Below are positions 8,345 to 17,077 of a DNA stretch of 53,391 bases, piece by piece (within the stretch, counting starts at the first letter, position 1; every line of letters begins with the position of its first letter). This stretch comes from Chitinophagaceae bacterium (lineage in GTDB: Bacteria > Bacteroidota > Bacteroidia > Cytophagales > Cytophagaceae), in contig JAQBNS010000061.1 in NCBI GenBank assembly GCA_028288405.1, positions 1-53,391 of the forward strand. Direction: 5' to 3'. The notes beneath the pieces were generated by a model that saw only the letters and a program-made list of their open reading frames with translations, was not told where the DNA came from and searched no databases. The position numbers and the translations under genes were made by a program.

Positions 8345-9454
8345 ATGAACTGGAAATTCTGGCAAAAGAAAAAAGAAACCAAACCGAAAGCCAAAGAAAA
8401 ATGGTGGCAGTCGCTGTTGTTTGCGGTCATTGCTGCAACCTTGATTCGATGGTTATTCATGGAAGCCTTTACTATTCCTACACCATCCATGGAAAACTCT
8501 TTGCTGGTAGGCGATTATTTATTCGTTAGTAAATTCCATTACGGTACACGTACACCGGCTACGCCACTGCAGGTGCCCTTAACCCATCAAAAAATATGGG
8601 GGACCAATATTCCTTCTTATTCCGATGCGATTCAACTGCCTACTTACCGCCTCCCGGGCATTACACACGTTAAAAATAACGATGTAGTCGTTTTTAATTA
8701 TCCTGCTGAAGAATTTCCCACCGACTTAAAGACGAATTATATTAAGCGTTGCATCGGCATAGCGGGAGATACCATACAACTAAAAGACAGGACGGTATTC
8801 ATTAACAGCAAAGAGGTAACACCACCAGCCGGAATGCAATACACCTATTGGGTTACAACAAACGGAGAGATCAGTAATTTACTTTTTCATAAATATAAAA
8901 TACCTAGTTATAACGGAGAACATCAAATGGTGGGTATCAGCGATAGCACCTCCGGTTATCGACTAAGCATAACACCTAAACTTGCGCAACAACTATTGGA
9001 TGACCATGTGGCTTCTAAAATCGAATTGGTTGATGTCTCCGACCGTCGCTATAATCCGATGCTGTTTCCTTTAGCAAAATATTCCCAATCATGGACAGTG
9101 GATAATTACGGACCACTTTGGATTCCTAAAGAAGGCAGTACCATTACGCTCAATGCGCATAACATAGAGACCTACGAATCAACCATCAGAGATTATGAAG
9201 GCTGGGATAAAGTAGAAAACAAGGGAGATCATTTATTGATCGACGGTGCGGTAATAAAGGAATATACCTTTAAGCAAAATTATTACTTCATGATGGGAGA
9301 CAACAGGTACAATTCAGCCGATTCCAGATTCTGGGGCTTTGTACCGGAAGATCATATCGTAGGAAAAGCCTTTGTCATATGGCTCTCGCTAGATCCAGGA
9401 GAAACTTTATTCCATAAAATGAGGTGGAATCGTTTATTCGATCTTATTCATTAA
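8345..9454 (+). CDS. lepB: Signal peptidase I (first of two tandem copies)
   Basis: Type I signal peptidase cleaves signal peptides from exported proteins on the outer face of the inner membrane. A basic N-terminus (about residues 1-20) precedes one membrane segment (about 22-40). Box B is TIPTPSMENSLLVGDYL with nucleophile Ser48. Box D, YIKRCIGIAGDT, contains the general base Lys134. Box E is MGDNRYNSADSRFWG near the C-terminus. At 369 residues it is much longer than minimal enzymes because of an insert of about 150 residues between boxes D and E, common in Bacteroidota. It is followed by a terminator, so the neighbouring paralogue has its own transcription. Confidence 0.95.
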   Translation: MNWKFWQKKKETKPKAKEKWWQSLLFAVIAATLIRWLFMEAFTIPTPSMENSLLVGDYLFVSKFHYGTRTPATPLQVPLTHQKIWGTNIPSYSDAIQLPTYRLPGITHVKNNDVVVFNYPAEEFPTDLKTNYIKRCIGIAGDTIQLKDRTVFINSKEVTPPAGMQYTYWVTTNGEISNLLFHKYKIPSYNGEHQMVGISDSTSGYRLSITPKLAQQLLDDHVASKIELVDVSDRRYNPMLFPLAKYSQSWTVDNYGPLWIPKEGSTITLNAHNIETYESTIRDYEGWDKVENKGDHLLIDGAVIKEYTFKQNYYFMMGDNRYNSADSRFWGFVPEDHIVGKAFVIWLSLDPGETLFHKMRWNRLFDLIH

Positions 9455-9467
9455 GCAATGACTATTT

Positions 9468-9502
9468 AAAAAAAACTCCTTCGAAAGAAGGAGTTTTTTT
9501 TA
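9468..9502 (+). terminator. Intrinsic terminator after lepB copy 1
   Basis: The stem AAAACTCCTTC with its complement closes a GAAA loop and is followed by a run of eight or more T. Confidence 0.9.
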
Positions 9503-9569
9503 TACCCTTTCTATACTTATCATAAAAATAAAGTAGATTCGTTCATCTTGAATTAAAACTATACCCGCT

Positions 9570-10682
9570 ATGAATTGGATTTTTTGGAATAAGAAAAAAG
9601 ACCAACCTAAGAAAAAAGAAAAGTGGTGGCTATCATTTCTCGAAATCATAGCACTAGTCGTATTTATACCTTGGATATTCGTCCAACACTTTGCCATTCC
9701 CACACCTTCTATGGAAGGCTCTTTGCTGGTTGGAGATCATTTGCTCGTTAGCAAATTTCATTATGGTGCCCGTACTCCGGCTACTCCCTTGCAGATACCT
9801 GTTACACATCAAAAAATATGGGGAACCGATATTCCCTCCTACTCTGATCTCATTCAATTACCGATGTTTCGTTTACCGGGTTTCAGTTCGGTGAAGAATA
9901 ATGATGTAGTCGTTTTTAATTGGCCGGAAGAAAAAATGTATCCCGTAGATCTTCGTACCTACTATGTAAAACGTTGCATGGGAATTGCCGGAGATACCTT
10001 ACAAGTAAAACAACGAGATGTCTTTATCAATGGTAAAAAAGCATGGACTCCCCCGGATGTACAATACACGTATTTAGTCACGACCAATAGCACCGTCAAC
10101 GAACGTATTTTTGAACGCTATGATATTCCTAAGCCCGAGAATGGTCAACGGGAGTTATACAATTTTACTGACAGTACTTCCGGTTATGTATTAGACCTCA
10201 AACCGGCAACGGCCCAACTCCTATTAGATGATCATGTAGCGGATCGTATTGATTTTGTAAACGATATGATCAAAGAAAATTCTTCCTTACTTTGGCCATT
10301 TACAGCAACGAGTAAATCGTGGAGCGTTGACAATTATGGCCCGGTATGGATCCCTAAAGAAGATGCGACAATCAACCTGGACAGCCAAACGGTTGCCATC
10401 TATGCCAAGACCATACAAGATTTTGAAGGATGGAAAACTGTTGAAAACAAAGGACATTATCTATTGATTGATGGAGAAAAAGTCACAGTATATACGTTCA
10501 AACAAAATTATTATTTCATGATGGGAGACAATAGAAATAATTCTTTAGACTCACGTTATTGGGGATTTGTACCTGCAGACCACATTGTAGGCAAACCAAT
10601 CCTGATCCTATATTCCAGTGATCCTGAAAAAAGCATTTTCAAAAAATCCAGGATTAAACGAACGTTTAATTTCATAAAATAA
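9570..10682 (+). CDS. lepB: Signal peptidase I (second tandem copy)
   Basis: A close paralogue of the preceding gene with the same order of elements. The N-terminus is basic, the membrane segment lies at about residues 21-40, and Ser47 sits in AIPTPSMEGSLLVGDHL. Lys134 lies in YVKRCMGIAGDT, and box E is MGDNRNNSLDSRYWG. Both catalytic residues are kept, so it should be active. Long stretches such as KFHYGARTPATPLQIPVTHQ are nearly the same as in copy 1, while the insert between boxes D and E has diverged more. That points to a lineage-specific tandem duplication with possible specialisation for different substrates (inference). It is flanked by terminators on both sides. Confidence 0.95.
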   Translation: MNWIFWNKKKDQPKKKEKWWLSFLEIIALVVFIPWIFVQHFAIPTPSMEGSLLVGDHLLVSKFHYGARTPATPLQIPVTHQKIWGTDIPSYSDLIQLPMFRLPGFSSVKNNDVVVFNWPEEKMYPVDLRTYYVKRCMGIAGDTLQVKQRDVFINGKKAWTPPDVQYTYLVTTNSTVNERIFERYDIPKPENGQRELYNFTDSTSGYVLDLKPATAQLLLDDHVADRIDFVNDMIKENSSLLWPFTATSKSWSVDNYGPVWIPKEDATINLDSQTVAIYAKTIQDFEGWKTVENKGHYLLIDGEKVTVYTFKQNYYFMMGDNRNNSLDSRYWGFVPADHIVGKPILILYSSDPEKSIFKKSRIKRTFNFIK

Positions 10683-10698
10683 AAAAATATTCTGTTTA

Positions 10699-10735
10699 AC
10701 TGTTTCACTAAATAGTGAAACAGTATTTTTATTTT
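10699..10735 (+). terminator. Intrinsic terminator after lepB copy 2
   Basis: A perfect 12-bp stem ACTGTTTCACTA with its complement closes an AA loop and is followed by ATTTTTATTTT. Confidence 0.85.
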
Positions 10736-10828
10736 CAACTAAGAATGCATAGCATACTGTTTGCTATTTTTAAGTTGTATATTAATCAGAATACACTTTT
10801 CATAAAGGACTCCAGCAATCCTTTAGCT

Positions 10829-13483
10829 ATGGACAATATTTACAAGAAAGTACTTCAAGATGCGCTAGGATCGTATTGGGAATATAATTTCCTAACGAAT
10901 GAACTATACCTGAGCCCGGAGTTCATGGAAGGTCTAGGATATCCCGATCATGAAGAAAAGACGACCCGAGATAAACTAAAAGACAAGGTATTCCCTGAAG
11001 ATGCGTCGAACAGTGCGAACGCACTCGCAGAACATGTTGCGAGCAAAGGTGAAATTCCTTACCTAATAGAAGTCCGCTATATACACAAAGACGGCCATAC
11101 CATCTGGATGCAATCCTCCGGACGCATTATCAGCTGGACAGAAGACGGTCAACCTATCCAAATGGTCGGTTGTCAATTCGATATTACCAAACAAAAAGAA
11201 CTTGAATTACAATTAAAACACTCTCAGATTTTTTTAAATAAAACCAATGAAGTCGCACGCATTGGGGGATGGGAAGTAGATTTCAAAAATGATATTGTGT
11301 ACTGGCAACCCATGACCAAAATTATTCATGAAGTACCTGAAGATTATAAGCCAGATTTAAGCACAGCTATTGATTTTTACACACCGGAAAGCAGAGAAAA
11401 AGTTATCGAAGCGTTAAAAAATGCACTGGAGCTCGGCACGCGTTACGATTTAGAGCTGGAACTCATCACGGCTAAAGGAAGAAAAATATGGACCAGAGCC
11501 ATTGGTTTACCTGAGTTTAGTGAAGGTAAATGCATACGTCTCATTGGTACCATACAGGATATCGACAGAGAGAAAAAAACACAACAGGAATTAGAGAAAA
11601 GCGAAGAACAATTTCGTACCGCTTTTAAATACTCCGCTATTGGTATGGCACTTGTGTCCGTAGCAGGAAAATGGATGAAGGTCAATCAAAAGTTATGCGA
11701 TATAGTAGGTTATTCAGAGGCTGAAATGCTTCAGAAGACATTCATAGAAATGACTCATCCCGATGATGTAGCGACCGATGTGGCTCTGGTGGAAAGATCT
11801 TCACGAGAAAAACTGGAAAACATACAACGTGAAAAAAGATACCTCCATAAAAATGGGGATGTAATATGGGTGTTGGTCAATATTTCCATATTAAAAAATA
11901 CAGATGGTACATCCAGTCATTTCATTGCACAGATACAAGACATTACCGAACGCAAGGAAAAAGAAAATGAATTAATGAAAGTCAATCAGGAGCTCACCTC
12001 TCTTTTTGATTCCGATGCTCATGTCGCCATTATCGCAACAGATACCAAAGGATTAATTACTCATTTCAGTAAAGGAGCAGAATTATTACTGGGCTATACC
12101 CGGGAAGAAGTGGTGAACCGGTTAAGCCCCTTAGCCATTCATTTGGCTGAAGAAGTAGAAGAAAAAAGAAAAAAGGTATCCGAATTATTGGATAAACCGG
12201 TAAAGCTTTTTAATGCACTGACAGAACTGGCCAGTATTGGTATTTACGATTCTCAGGAATGGACTTATGTACGAAAAGACCAGACCACCTTTCCTGTACA
12301 GGTTGACATTACCGCCATTAAAGACGGGTTGGGTAATATCACAGGCTATATCGGCATCGCCACAGACATCAGTCAGATACTAGCGACTAAAGAAGCACTA
12401 AGACAAAGCGATCAGCGCTGGCAGTTTGCATTGGAAGGCTCCAGCAACGGAGTCTGGGATTGGAATATGATCACCAATGAAGTGTTTTATTCCCATAAAT
12501 GGAAAAGCCTTATTGGGTATGAAGAACATGAAATACCCAATACTTATGAAACCTGGTCATCGCGTGTGCATCCCGAAGACTTAGAAAGATGTCAGAAAGA
12601 TCTTCAAATGCACTATACCGGTCATTCACCAAGCTATATTAACGAACACCGGATGTTATGCAAAGACGGTACTTACAAATGGATACTGACGAAAGGTAAA
12701 GTCATTGAGCGGACGATTGACCATAAACCTGTGCGCGTCATGGGGACACATACGGACATTACCTGGCAAAAAGAAAAAGAAGATGAATTGAGTCGCACAC
12801 TGGATATTGTGAGTGAACAAAACAAACGCTTACTCAATTTTGCTTATATCGTTTCTCATAACTTACGTTCCCACTCCAGCAATTTCAAATTGCTGTTGGA
12901 TGTGATTGATGTATCTGAAACCAGAGAAGAACTTTACGAAGCCATGCATCATTTGAAAGATATTTACTACTCACTGGATGAAACGGTTAAAAATCTGAAT
13001 GAAATCATCAAAATACAAACGAACATCAGTAACCAAAGAGAAGAAATTAATCTGTATCAATACGTAGAAAAAACGACCGATCTTCTAAGAGGAGAAATTA
13101 AACAGCGACAGGCGATTATCCGCAATGGAATAAAAAAAGATCAATCCATTTTATACAATCCTGCCTATATGGAAAGTATACTATTGAATCTGATCACGAA
13201 TGCAATAAAATATCGCCATCCGGATAGAGCGCCGCAAATTAGTTTAAGCGTCTATCACGACAACAACTGGTTGGTGCTCGAAATCAAGGACAATGGATTA
13301 GGTATTGATCTTTCTTTGCATGGCCAAAAATTATTTGGTATGTACAAAACATTTCATGGCAACAGCGATGCAAAAGGCATTGGATTATTTATCACCAAAA
13401 ATCAAGTCGATGCCATGGGCGGTAAAATTGAAGTCCTCAGTGAAGTTGATAAAGGATCAACATTTAGAATATTTTTTTCTTGA
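10829..13483 (+). CDS. Multi-PAS sensor histidine kinase (orphan)
   Basis: A sensor kinase of 884 residues with no membrane segment, so probably cytosolic. By eye it has five PAS/PAC units, each ending in a PAC-type block such as VGCQFDITKQKE, IGTIQDIDREKK, IAQIQDITERKE, IGIATDISQI and MGTHTDITWQKE. The dimerisation helix follows with phospho-acceptor His677 in YIVSHNLRSHSSNF, then the ATPase domain with LLNLITNAIKYRHP (N box), IKDNGLGIDL (G1) and AKGIGLFITKNQV (G2). No response regulator is adjacent. The open frame extends upstream to a GTG at 10715, but that start lies inside the lepB terminator. I chose ATG 10829, just before the first PAS; ATG 10745 is an alternative. Confidence 0.9.
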   Translation: MDNIYKKVLQDALGSYWEYNFLTNELYLSPEFMEGLGYPDHEEKTTRDKLKDKVFPEDASNSANALAEHVASKGEIPYLIEVRYIHKDGHTIWMQSSGRIISWTEDGQPIQMVGCQFDITKQKELELQLKHSQIFLNKTNEVARIGGWEVDFKNDIVYWQPMTKIIHEVPEDYKPDLSTAIDFYTPESREKVIEALKNALELGTRYDLELELITAKGRKIWTRAIGLPEFSEGKCIRLIGTIQDIDREKKTQQELEKSEEQFRTAFKYSAIGMALVSVAGKWMKVNQKLCDIVGYSEAEMLQKTFIEMTHPDDVATDVALVERSSREKLENIQREKRYLHKNGDVIWVLVNISILKNTDGTSSHFIAQIQDITERKEKENELMKVNQELTSLFDSDAHVAIIATDTKGLITHFSKGAELLLGYTREEVVNRLSPLAIHLAEEVEEKRKKVSELLDKPVKLFNALTELASIGIYDSQEWTYVRKDQTTFPVQVDITAIKDGLGNITGYIGIATDISQILATKEALRQSDQRWQFALEGSSNGVWDWNMITNEVFYSHKWKSLIGYEEHEIPNTYETWSSRVHPEDLERCQKDLQMHYTGHSPSYINEHRMLCKDGTYKWILTKGKVIERTIDHKPVRVMGTHTDITWQKEKEDELSRTLDIVSEQNKRLLNFAYIVSHNLRSHSSNFKLLLDVIDVSETREELYEAMHHLKDIYYSLDETVKNLNEIIKIQTNISNQREEINLYQYVEKTTDLLRGEIKQRQAIIRNGIKKDQSILYNPAYMESILLNLITNAIKYRHPDRAPQISLSVYHDNNWLVLEIKDNGLGIDLSLHGQKLFGMYKTFHGNSDAKGIGLFITKNQVDAMGGKIEVLSEVDKGSTFRIFFS

Positions 13484-13663
13484 CATTAAAATTATATTTT
13501 TTTTATTTTGACAATCGATTTGGTGAATATCTTAAATAAAAGTATTTCCAAGTTGTTCCCCCTCTTTTGAGGTATTTATTTCCCAATAAAAGCCATTCTT
13601 CATAGGAAGGAAGAAGATATTGAATAATTAGCCGTACATTCAGTGTTTGTTATACTCAATACT

Positions 13664-14653
13664 ATGATTCTTGAAGGAAAAAAACTGATTTTAGCGACCA
13701 AACCATTTGCAAAAGAAGTACGTTCGAAAAGCTGGATGCATACCATTTCTACCTTGGTATTGCTCATTGCCAGTTATGTATCGATCTTTTTGGTAGAACC
13801 CGTTTTTCTTAAAATCTTTTTTTGTTTACTCGCAAGCCTGGTATCATTAAGGATGTTTATCATCTACCATGATTATTTGCATAAAACCATTTTGCAAAAT
13901 TCAACGGTCGCTAATATTATATTTACGCTGTTTGGTTTATACATCCTCGCTCCCAGAAGCATCTGGAAGCGCTCCCACGATTATCACCATAAACACAACA
14001 GCAAGCTTTACACATCCAGTATCGGTTCTTTCCCCGTCATCACTAAACGCAAGTTTTTTGCATTGAAGAAATCAGACCGGTTCTTTTACTTATTTATCCG
14101 TCATCCATTTACCATACTGTTGGGACATGTCTTCGCCTTTACCTTTGGGCTTTGTATACAACCGCTGTTGCGCAGCCCCGATAAGCATTGGGATGCCGCT
14201 ATAGCTTTAGTGATGCACTACAGTATTGGTCTTCTGCTCTATCTTTCCTTTGGACCACTTAACTTTGTATTAGGATTCCTTATGCCTGCGGTTATTTCAG
14301 GTGCTATTGGTTCTTATTTATTTTATGCTCAACACAATTTTCCTACTACACACTTTGAAGACAAAGACGGCTGGACGTATATCAATGCGGCAATGCTTTC
14401 ATCCAGTTACATGAAGATGAATAAAGTGATGCACTGGTTTACCGGTAACATTGGCTACCATCACATCCATCACCTCAATGCAAGAATTCCGTTCTACAGA
14501 CTTCCAGAAACATTTGAAAAAATTCCTGAGTTACAAAACGTAAAAACAACCTCTCTCAATCCTATTGAGATTTTCAAATGCCTGCGTTTGAAAGTGTGGG
14601 ATACGGAAAAGCAATGTATGATCGGACGCCGGGAGATGTCGACCAAGGTTTAA
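13664..14653 (+). CDS. Fatty acid desaturase family membrane protein
   Basis: A membrane di-iron desaturase-type protein of 329 residues. The three histidine boxes are present: His69-Asp-Tyr-Leu-His73, the cluster HDYHHKH starting at His105, and HHIHH at residues 266-270 in GYHHIHHLNARIPFYR. Hydrophobic pairs lie before box 1 (about 25-65), between boxes (about 145-165) and near 185-230. This order matches acyl-lipid (omega-6/delta-12-like) desaturases, which insert double bonds into membrane acyl chains with O2 and reduced electron carriers. Exact regiospecificity cannot be told. The frame opens at a GTG at 13643; ATG 13664 (MILEGKK) is the better start. It runs convergently toward ung. Confidence 0.85.
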   Translation: MILEGKKLILATKPFAKEVRSKSWMHTISTLVLLIASYVSIFLVEPVFLKIFFCLLASLVSLRMFIIYHDYLHKTILQNSTVANIIFTLFGLYILAPRSIWKRSHDYHHKHNSKLYTSSIGSFPVITKRKFFALKKSDRFFYLFIRHPFTILLGHVFAFTFGLCIQPLLRSPDKHWDAAIALVMHYSIGLLLYLSFGPLNFVLGFLMPAVISGAIGSYLFYAQHNFPTTHFEDKDGWTYINAAMLSSSYMKMNKVMHWFTGNIGYHHIHHLNARIPFYRLPETFEKIPELQNVKTTSLNPIEIFKCLRLKVWDTEKQCMIGRREMSTKV

Positions 14654-14654
14654 A

Positions 14655-14705
14655 AGTTGTAAGTTGTAAGTTTTTTTTCACTTATTACTTTCCGCTTACA
14701 ACTTA
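14655..14705. repeat. Short inverted repeat between convergent desaturase and ung genes
   Basis: Two direct copies of AGTTGTAAG are followed by a T8 run, and the inverse CTTACAACT lies at 14694-14702. It sits exactly between converging genes and may act as a weak bidirectional terminator. Confidence 0.4.
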
Positions 14706-14710
14706 TCACT

Positions 14711-15385
14711 TTACCATAAGATTGGCTTTATTCCCTTCTCTTCTAAATAGTCATTCGTCTTACTAAAATGTTTACAACCCATAAAGCCATTGTAAGCAGA
14801 AAAAGGAGAAGGGTGTGCAGCTTTCAATACCAAGTGTTTATTGGCATCAATGAAACCACCTTTTTTTTGTGCGTAAGCACCCCATAATAAAAACACCAGA
14901 TTTTGTTTTTCCTCAATCAACGCACGAATCGCTGCATCTGTGAATTCTTCCCATCCTTTGTTTTGATGAGACCCAGCCGCATTAGCGCGCACTGTAAGTG
15001 TAGCATTCAGCAACAATACTCCTTGAGAAGCCCAATGTTCCAAATTTCCTGAGGCAGGAATCTCCTTGTTGATGTCGGATTTCAGTTCCTTGAAAATATT
15101 GACCAAAGAAGGAGGAGGTTTTACTCCTGAAGGTACCGAAAAACACAATCCATGAGCCTGTCCTACGCCGTGATAAGGATCCTGACCGATGATCACCACT
15201 TTTGTTTCGACGAACGGGCATTTATCAAATGCATTGAAGATTTGAGGACCTGGCGGAAAAACCTGGTACAACTTTTTTTCTTCTTTGATAAAGTCAATCA
15301 ATTTTAAAAAATAAGGGGCTGAAAACTCCGTATTCAGCCTTTTCTTCCAGGATTCCTCAATTTTTACATCGCTCATAAACATCAT
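14711..15385 (-). CDS. ung: Uracil-DNA glycosylase
   Basis: Family 1 uracil-DNA glycosylase removes uracil from DNA to start base-excision repair. At 224 residues it is full length. GQDPYHGVGQAHGLCFSV contains the water-activating Asp69 and the uracil-pocket residues. VLLLNATLTVR and HPSPFSAYNGFMGCKHFS, with the catalytic His and the leucine-loop region, complete the signature. The start could be any of three close ATGs (15385, 15382, 15376); MSDVKIEESWKK at 15376 resembles the usual family N-terminus. A DnaA-box-like TTATCCACA lies just upstream at 15392-15400, probably by chance. Confidence 0.96.
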   Translation of the reverse strand: MMFMSDVKIEESWKKRLNTEFSAPYFLKLIDFIKEEKKLYQVFPPGPQIFNAFDKCPFVETKVVIIGQDPYHGVGQAHGLCFSVPSGVKPPPSLVNIFKELKSDINKEIPASGNLEHWASQGVLLLNATLTVRANAAGSHQNKGWEEFTDAAIRALIEEKQNLVFLLWGAYAQKKGGFIDANKHLVLKAAHPSPFSAYNGFMGCKHFSKTNDYLEEKGIKPILW

Positions 15386-15479
15386 TCATTATTATCCACA
15401 ATATATGCTTCAAAGTTTATTTTATATAAACTTTTGCTAAATTTAGCTGTTACATCTAGTACTATCCAACCAGTATTTT

Positions 15480-15869
15480 ATGAAGGCTACAGAGATTACA
15501 GACGGTGTTAAAGTAAGTGTCACCACCACTTTCCAAGAGGATTACTCCAATCCTATGCAATCTCACTATGTCTTTACTTACAAAATACGCATCGATAACT
15601 TCAGCGAATATACGGTACAATTGTTAAGAAGACATTGGTTTATCGTTGACACCAACTGTACCGTAAGAGAAGTGGAAGGTCAGGGAGTAGTAGGCTTACA
15701 ACCTGTACTTGAGCCCGGAGAGAGTCATGAATACGTTTCTGGCTGCAATTTAAAAACAGAAATCGGTAAAATGTCAGGAACCTATACCATGGAACGCATC
15801 ATCGACGGCAAACTATTTGACGTAGTCATTCCTGAGTTTGTGTTAATGACACCTTATAAGTTAAATTAG
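15480..15869 (+). CDS. apaG: ApaG domain protein (Co2+/Mg2+ efflux protein ApaG)
   Basis: A 129-residue protein made up entirely of one ApaG/DUF525 domain, an immunoglobulin-like beta fold also found in F-box proteins. Typical stretches are FTYKIRIDNFSEYTVQLLRRHWFI, EGQGVVGLQPVLEPGESHEYVSG and GTYTMERIIDGKLFDV, the last two around a GxG loop. In enterobacteria apaG mutants change Co2+ resistance and Mg2+ efflux; the biochemical role is unclear. An upstream TAAATTTA (15438) could be a -7 element. The following genes are separated by repeat-rich sequence, so it is probably monocistronic. Confidence 0.93.
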   Translation: MKATEITDGVKVSVTTTFQEDYSNPMQSHYVFTYKIRIDNFSEYTVQLLRRHWFIVDTNCTVREVEGQGVVGLQPVLEPGESHEYVSGCNLKTEIGKMSGTYTMERIIDGKLFDVVIPEFVLMTPYKLN

Positions 15870-15954
15870 TTATTTAGTTATTAGTTGTCAGTTATACATG
15901 ATATAACAAACAACGAACAACAAGGAACTAACAACGAACAACTACCTTACCTTC

Positions 15955-16749
15955 TTGATACTTTCTCGAATATCTTCCTTTCTGCGCTATTTTTTTTCAG
16001 CGACAAATGCTCATGGCATACACTCCCCTTTCATTTATGAGTTGTATACCCGTATCATCTGTGTGCGCAAGAAATACTATACTTTAGATGAATTGAAATC
16101 CTACAGGCAGTCCCTTAAACAAAATAATAGTGAAATTACTCTTGTTGATTTAGGAGCAGGTTCTTTCAACAAACCTACTCTTCCGAAACAAGTACGCGTC
16201 AATACGATCCATAAACGTTCCAGTCATTCAGAAAAGGATACCGAATTGCTTTATAGACTGGTTTTGCATTTTCAACCGAATCACATTCTGGAACTGGGCA
16301 CTTGCTTGGGAGTATCTACTTTGTATTTAGCCAAAGCCAATAAAAAAGCCAATGTTTATACGCTCGAAGGCAATCCTGATTATGCCGCATTGGCACGAAA
16401 AGCCTTCATTCAATATCAAACACACAACATTACACTGATAGAAGGCAACATCCATCAGACCTTAAAGATTGCGATGGACCGCATCCCCTCTCTTGACTTC
16501 GCCTTTTTGGATGCACACCATGCTTACGAACCGACTGTTCAGTTTTTCAAAACCTGTTTAGCAAAAATCAACGAGCATTCCGTCATCATACTCGACGACA
16601 TTCATTGGTCGCCAGAAATGGAAAGAGCCTGGGAGACGATCAAAGCGATGGAAGAAGTAAAGCAAACCATTGACCTGTTTCAATTCGGGATCGTTTTCTT
16701 CAAGCCTGGACAAGTGAAAGAGCACTTTGTGTTGCGGTATATGGGATAG
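15955..16749 (+). CDS. Class I SAM-dependent methyltransferase (O-methyltransferase-like)
   Basis: A 264-residue protein with a Rossmann methyltransferase core. The SAM-binding motif is ILELGTCLGVSTLYLA (about residues 112-127). VYTLEGNPDYAALAR gives the acidic residue that binds the SAM ribose, and LDFAFLDAHHAYEPTV and IILDDIHWSPEM match the catechol O-methyltransferase-like (Methyltransf_24) group, whose Asp residues often bind a metal. The N-terminal YFFSATNAHGIHSPFIYEL block is common in Bacteroidota homologues. The start is TTG; no ATG lies before the conserved N-terminal block. Substrate unknown. A long hairpin follows the stop. Confidence 0.82.
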   Translation: MILSRISSFLRYFFSATNAHGIHSPFIYELYTRIICVRKKYYTLDELKSYRQSLKQNNSEITLVDLGAGSFNKPTLPKQVRVNTIHKRSSHSEKDTELLYRLVLHFQPNHILELGTCLGVSTLYLAKANKKANVYTLEGNPDYAALARKAFIQYQTHNITLIEGNIHQTLKIAMDRIPSLDFAFLDAHHAYEPTVQFFKTCLAKINEHSVIILDDIHWSPEMERAWETIKAMEEVKQTIDLFQFGIVFFKPGQVKEHFVLRYMG

Positions 16750-16751
16750 TA

Positions 16752-16813
16752 ACAGCAACAGTTTGAGCAAGAGCAACAGATTCAAAATCTTGCTCTGCTC
16801 AAACTGTTGCTGT
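16752..16813. repeat. 24-bp inverted repeat after methyltransferase
   Basis: ACAGCAACAGTTTGAGC (16752-16768) is the exact inverse of 16797-16813, and AGAGCAA (16770-16776) pairs with TTGCTCT (16790-16796), leaving one bulged A and a loop of 13 nt. There is no T-run, so it is not a standard terminator. It abuts repeat copy C, which starts 3 nt later. Confidence 0.8.
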
Positions 16814-16816
16814 ATT

Positions 16817-16929
16817 GCGTGAGGGATAGCAGTGGAAAGCCCGCAGCGAGGTACAAAGGCGTGTAATATCTTGAAAAGATGACCGAGCGAGGACTTGGAA
16901 CGGATAGCCCGACCCGCAGGGACACGCCC
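16817..16929 (+). repeat. Dispersed structured repeat, copy C (3' of methyltransferase gene)
   Basis: It begins GCGTGAGGGATAGCAG, contains GGAAAGCCCGCAGCGAGG and GAGCGAGGACTTGG, and ends CCCGACCCGCAGGGACACGCCC. The ends pair GCGTG/CACGC. A variable inner hairpin ATCTT-GAA-AAGAT replaces the hairpins of copies B and D. It is in the same orientation as the upstream gene, 67 nt after its stop. With the hairpin at 16752 it fills most of the 328-bp gap before the next gene. Confidence 0.8.
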
Positions 16930-17023
16930 TTATAATTTTGCAACTCTTTAATCGTATAAAATCTACCACCTCTCGCCTCTGTAAAACTTCAACTCCTTTT
17001 TCATAAAAAAAACACCCATATGA

Positions 17024-17053
17024 TTGCAAAGTACGGCGATATGTATAAATTTA
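17024..17053 (+). promoter_or_regulatory. Probable promoter of the coiled-coil gene
   Basis: TTG (17024-17026), a 19-nt spacer and TAAATTTA (17046-17053) resemble the Bacteroidota TTG-N19-TAnnTTTG promoter with an A in the last position, 24 nt before the ATG. Confidence 0.5.
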
Positions 17054-17077
17054 TAGTTCAATATAACTTTTTCAAGA

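Noticed and set aside
10701..10724. Sequence resembling parS (TGTTTCAC and GTGAAACA) downstream of parAB
   Set aside because: The half-sites are split by a 6-nt TAAATA insertion, unlike contiguous parS, and the sequence works well as an intrinsic terminator behind lepB.
15392..15400. DnaA box TTATCCACA upstream of ung as part of an origin
   Set aside because: It is a single isolated site without neighbouring boxes or an AT-rich repeat structure.
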